From positions 42,352-57,171 of the forward strand of contig DDSP01000074.1 in NCBI GenBank assembly GCA_002343445.1: DNA of 14,820 nucleotides. Reading direction: 5' to 3'. A program made the translations under genes and the position numbers. The DNA comes from Chthonomonas sp. UBA2387 (GTDB taxonomy: Bacteria > Armatimonadota > Fimbriimonadia > Fimbriimonadales > Fimbriimonadaceae). The notes beneath the pieces are model-generated. The model saw nothing but the letters and a program-made list of their open reading frames with translations, did not search any database and was not told where the DNA came from. Each line of letters opens with the position of its first letter. Within the stretch, counting starts at the first letter, position 1. This document shows positions 11,827 to 14,820 of this stretch, one piece after another.

Positions 11827-14622
11827 ATGCAACAGTCAGAACTCTCGCCCCGTTACGACGCCTCCCTCGTCGAATCGAAGTGGTATCAGGCTTGGGAAGA
11901 AGCCGGTCTCTTTCAGCCGCAGCCCGAAGCGGGCAAGCCGATCTTCAGCGTCACGATCCCGCCGCCCAACATCACGGGTTCGCTGCACATGGGCCATGCC
12001 CTCTGCTACCCCATCCAAGACCTGCTGGGCCGCTACAAGCGGCTGCGAGGGTTCAACGTCCTCATCTTGCCGGGCCAAGACCACGCCGGCATCGCGACGC
12101 AGGGCGTCGTGACGAAGCAACTGAAAAAGGAGGGTCTTTCGCCCGCGCAGATGGGGCGCGAGAAGTTCGTCGAGCGTGTCTGGGAGTGGCGCAAAGAGAG
12201 CGGCGACACGATCCTGCACCAGTTCCGCTCGCTGGGGTGCGCGTTCGATTGGTCGCGCAGCCGGTTCACGCTGGACGGCGCCTACGCCAAGGCCGTGCTC
12301 AAGGTCTTCGTGGATTGGTTCGATCAGGGTCTGATCTATCGCGGGAAGCGGGTGGTCAACTGGGACCCTGCCCTCAGAACCAGCGTGTCGGACATCGAGG
12401 TCGAGCGGCGCAACATCCGGGGCAAGCTCTATCACATCCGCTATCCGTTCGAAGATGGTTCCGGCTACGTGACGATAGCAACGACGAGGCCCGAAACCAT
12501 GCTCGCCGACGTGGCTGTGGCCGTACACCCCAGCGACGCGCGGTATGCCGCGCTCGTGGGCAAGAACCTCGTCGTGCCGCTGGTGGGACGCGTGGTACCC
12601 CTGATAGCCGACATGTACCCCGACCCCGAGTTCGGTACCGGCGCGGTCAAGATCACACCTGCTCACGACGCCAACGACTTTGAAGTCGGTGTGCGGCACA
12701 AGCTCGAGATGCCCGTCGCGATCGGCGAAGACGCCAAGATCACAGCGGTCGGCGGCGCGTACGAGGGGCTGGACCGCATGGCGGCGCGGGCTCGTATCGT
12801 GCAGGACCTCGAAGAGCAGGGCTATCTGGTCAAAGTGGACGACCACGACATCCCGATCCTCGTGAGCGAGCGCAGCGGCGAAGTCATCGAACCGTTGCTC
12901 TCGGAGCAGTGGTTCGCCCGCCAATCCGAACTGGCCAAGCCCGCCATCGAAGCCGTGCGTGATGGGCGAATCCGCTTCTTCCCCGAACGGTACCGGGACG
13001 TGTACCTCGATTGGATGGAGAACATCCGCGACTGGTGCATCGGGCGGCAGCTTTGGTGGGGGCACCGCATCCCCGTCTACACCACCGAGGATGGACGCTA
13101 CGTAGCAGCCCTTTCGTGGGAGGAGGCCGAAGCCAAGGCGGGCGCGAAGATCGTCAGCCAGGATGCCGACGTGCTCGACACCTGGTTCTCCAGCGGCCTG
13201 TGGCCCTTTGCCACCCTCGGCTGGCCGGAAGACACCGACGACCTCAAGCGGTTCTATCCCACGACGACGCTGGTCACCGACCGAAACATCATCTACCTGT
13301 GGGTGGCCCGCATGATCATGATGGGCATGGCGTTCAAGGGCGACATCCCGTTCCAGGACGTGTATATCCACGCCACCGTGCTGACCGAAGACGGTCGGCG
13401 GATGAGCAAGAGCCTCGGCACGGGCGTGGACCCCATGGGCGTCATCGAATCCAAGGGAGCCGATGCCCTGCGCTTCACCCTGCTCAGCCAAGCGGGTTAC
13501 AACCAAGACATCCGCTACTCGGATCGGCGAACCGAGGACGCCCGGAACTTCTGCAACAAGCTCTGGAATGCCACGCGCTTCGTGCTGATGAACCTAGGCG
13601 ACGTGCCGATCAATGAGACGAAAGTCCGCACCTTCGCACCCAACATGATGGACGACCGTCCAGAGGTCGTAAGAGAAGAGGTTTTTCTGCTCGGTTTCGG
13701 GTACTCAAAGATTCCGCGTTCGCTCGTCAACGAGATAGCTCTGAATCTCGTTGACGATGTGGACTACAAAGAGCAGGTGCGGTGGGCGTTGGTTTCGCGA
13801 GGACACATCGCGGGGCCCGAGGATCAGGCCGACAAATGGCTCCTGAGTCGCCTCGTCGCCGTCGAATCCACGGTGCGCGATGCCTACGACCGCTACGAGA
13901 TGGCCGAGGCTGCGACGACGCTTCACCGGTTCTTTTGGAGCGAGTTCTGCGACTGGTACATCGAGATCTCCAAGCCTCGCCTCGCCGACCCAGCGACGGC
14001 TCCCGTTGTACGTGCGATCCTCGTCTATGTCCTCGACGCAGTTCTGAAGATGCTGCATCCCGTGATGCCGCACCTCACCGAAGAGCTGTATCAGCATCTG
14101 CCGTTGTCGAACAAGGCACCGTTCCTCATGGCCGCCGAGTGGCCGGTTCTCGATGCCGACCTGAAGGACGACGCTGCGGAAGCTCGCTTCGACCGCTATC
14201 TCGAAGTCACCCGCGCCTTGCGTGCGCTGAGAGCGGAACTCGGCATCGCCCCGATGAAGACGTTGCCCGAGGTGTTCTACGAAGGCGATCTCACGGGAGG
14301 CGAGCACGTCGTTCAGTCGCAATCCTGGTTCGAATCGCTGACCCCGGGGCGACCCCCTGGTCCTGCCGTCTCGACGACCGTAGCCGGTGTAGACTTCCAC
14401 CTGCCCGTCGAAGGGCTCGTCGATCGCGACAAGGAACTGGCACGTCTGTCCAAAGAGGAAGAGAAAGCCGTAGCCGACCTCGCCAAACTCGACGCCAGGC
14501 TATCGAATCCCGACTTCATCCAACGCGCCAAGCCCGAGATCGTGGCTCGGGAACAAGCCGCAGCGGAGGAACTCCGGGACAAGCTGGCCAAGATCGTCGA
14601 GCGTCGCCGACTGTTCTCGTGA
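11827..14622 (+). CDS. valS: Valyl-tRNA synthetase with an unusual in-frame insert
   Basis: ValS charges tRNA-Val in the cytoplasm. This is a complete class I enzyme of 931 residues. PPPNITGSLHMGHAL (45-59) holds the HIGH motif as HMGH. LILPGQDHAGIATQ follows. TTRPETMLADVAVAVHP and HDANDFEVG belong to the CP1 editing domain. DVLDTWFSSGLWPFATLGWP is present, and the KMSKS loop is RMSKS (525-529). The anticodon-binding domain contains FFWSEFCDWYIEISKP and HPVMPHLTEELYQ. The last ~65 residues form the charged C-terminal coiled coil. Between NLGDVP (589-594) and AGPEDQADKW (662-671) there are about 67 residues where most ValRS have a linker of about a dozen. The codon choice there differs from the flanks. 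The ATG at 11827 is chosen by SD and homology; the frame is open far upstream, but through other genes. Confidence 0.96.
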   Translation: MQQSELSPRYDASLVESKWYQAWEEAGLFQPQPEAGKPIFSVTIPPPNITGSLHMGHALCYPIQDLLGRYKRLRGFNVLILPGQDHAGIATQGVVTKQLKKEGLSPAQMGREKFVERVWEWRKESGDTILHQFRSLGCAFDWSRSRFTLDGAYAKAVLKVFVDWFDQGLIYRGKRVVNWDPALRTSVSDIEVERRNIRGKLYHIRYPFEDGSGYVTIATTRPETMLADVAVAVHPSDARYAALVGKNLVVPLVGRVVPLIADMYPDPEFGTGAVKITPAHDANDFEVGVRHKLEMPVAIGEDAKITAVGGAYEGLDRMAARARIVQDLEEQGYLVKVDDHDIPILVSERSGEVIEPLLSEQWFARQSELAKPAIEAVRDGRIRFFPERYRDVYLDWMENIRDWCIGRQLWWGHRIPVYTTEDGRYVAALSWEEAEAKAGAKIVSQDADVLDTWFSSGLWPFATLGWPEDTDDLKRFYPTTTLVTDRNIIYLWVARMIMMGMAFKGDIPFQDVYIHATVLTEDGRRMSKSLGTGVDPMGVIESKGADALRFTLLSQAGYNQDIRYSDRRTEDARNFCNKLWNATRFVLMNLGDVPINETKVRTFAPNMMDDRPEVVREEVFLLGFGYSKIPRSLVNEIALNLVDDVDYKEQVRWALVSRGHIAGPEDQADKWLLSRLVAVESTVRDAYDRYEMAEAATTLHRFFWSEFCDWYIEISKPRLADPATAPVVRAILVYVLDAVLKMLHPVMPHLTEELYQHLPLSNKAPFLMAAEWPVLDADLKDDAAEARFDRYLEVTRALRALRAELGIAPMKTLPEVFYEGDLTGGEHVVQSQSWFESLTPGRPPGPAVSTTVAGVDFHLPVEGLVDRDKELARLSKEEEKAVADLAKLDARLSNPDFIQRAKPEIVAREQAAAEELRDKLAKIVERRRLFS
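13724..13757. repeat. Perfect 13-bp inverted repeat inside the valS insert
   Basis: TCGTCAACGAGAT (13724-13736) and ATCTCGTTGACGA (13745-13757) are exact reverse complements separated by 8 nt (AGCTCTGA). The structure lies entirely in the part of valS that is extra relative to typical ValRS, and could form a strong hairpin in DNA or mRNA. Confidence 0.8.
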
Positions 14623-14639
14623 GGCCCGAGCCCCGCTGG

Positions 14640-14650
14640 TAAACTCGGAG
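14640..14650 (+). promoter_or_regulatory. -10-like TAAACT and GGAG before glyS
   Basis: TAAACT (14640-14645) ends 10 nt before the glyS ATG, giving a predicted leader of about 3 nt. GGAG (14647-14650) is a close-spaced Shine-Dalgarno that would serve only if the transcript begins upstream, for example by read-through from valS. Confidence 0.35.
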
Positions 14651-14654
14651 ACCC

Positions 14655-14820
14655 ATGCCCGATCTGCTGTTTGAACTTGGCTGCGAAGAGTTGCCCGCGT
14701 CGTTCGTGCGCCGCTCGGCGCAGCAGCTCGAACAGGAGATCGTGGCTCGGCTGGACGCAGCCGGCATTCCGCATGGCGTCAGCGTCCGCTATGGCACGCC
14801 GCGCCGCCTGATCGTCTCGG
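14655..14820 (+). CDS. glyS: Glycyl-tRNA synthetase beta subunit (3' partial)
   Basis: This is the beginning of the beta subunit of the bacterial alpha2-beta2 glycyl-tRNA synthetase, which contributes tRNA binding to charging of tRNA-Gly. 55 codons are visible and the gene runs off the window. DLLFELGCEELPASFVRRSA matches the family N-terminus (LLxELGxEELP followed by a helix), and YGTPRRLIVS matches the conserved TPRRL block. The ATG at 14655 is the natural start and lies 32 bp after valS. The alpha subunit gene glyQ normally precedes glyS but is absent upstream, where valS sits instead. Confidence 0.9.
   Translation, partial: MPDLLFELGCEELPASFVRRSAQQLEQEIVARLDAAGIPHGVSVRYGTPRRLIVS

Noticed and set aside
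11758..11832. Longer N-terminus (25 more residues) for the LAGLIDADG protein
   Set aside because: The extra segment contains the TATAAT promoter and overlaps the valS leader; the ATG at 11757 fits the promoter exactly.
11836..13506. 556-codon open frame antisense to valS
   Set aside because: It is a typical high-GC shadow frame opposite a fully conserved gene; no recognisable motifs.
13609..13809. Intein or intron within valS
   Set aside because: The frame is continuous, the length is only about 67 residues, and there is no N-terminal Cys/Ser or C-terminal His-Asn plus Cys/Ser/Thr splice block.
1..14820. CRISPR array, transposon ends, prophage, tRNA or rRNA
   Set aside because: No regularly spaced repeats, transposase motifs, phage proteins, cloverleaf or rRNA-like conserved sequence were seen on either strand.

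Overview
This is a high-GC bacterial window (roughly 60 % or more by eye) with densely packed genes on both strands and almost no spacer DNA. The gene set is chromosomal: aminoacyl-tRNA synthetases, CdsA, a SigH-type sigma factor, FliL, and secreted enzymes with Sec or lipoprotein signals. The mixture of a SigH-like sigma factor, a secreted propeller protein ending in a dockerin-like repeat pair, a CTG start, and several start codons lying directly behind a TANNNT -10 box (leaderless or nearly leaderless genes) suggests a Fimbriimonadia/Armatimonadota-type organism. That assignment is inference from protein style; the window contains no rRNA or other marker that fixes it.

Layout. Positions 1-1290 hold the 3' part of a SulP anion permease with a STAS domain. 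Positions 1300-3540 encode a lipoprotein glycoside-hydrolase-like protein. Positions 3650-5143 encode a secreted propeller/dockerin protein. It converges, with a 6-bp gap, on a minus-strand 5'-nucleotidase (5150-6724). A divergent NupG-like nucleoside permease (6789-8036) starts 64 bp from the nucleotidase; the two plausibly form a nucleotide-scavenging pair. A 141-bp spacer leads to an isolated fliL (8178-8726) and a small flavodoxin-fold quinone reductase (8751-9269).

A consensus-like promoter (TTGACA-N18-TAGACT, 9301-9330) then drives a tight cluster: a SigH-like sigma factor, a LuxR-type regulator with a degenerate receiver, and cdsA. cdsA appears to start at a CTG that overlaps the regulator's stop codon. 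A small minus-strand LAGLIDADG-motif protein (11401-11757) shares its stop palindrome with cdsA and has a perfect TATAAT box just ahead of its ATG. valS (11827-14622) follows and carries an unusual in-frame insert with a perfect 13-bp inverted repeat. The window ends in the start of glyS.

The most interesting items are the leaderless-promoter pattern, the free-standing LAGLIDADG protein, the valS insert with its hairpin, and the coupled sigma factor/pseudo-receiver/CdsA cluster. I found no CRISPR array, prophage, transposase, tRNA or rRNA, and I do not claim a wholly new defence or metabolic system.
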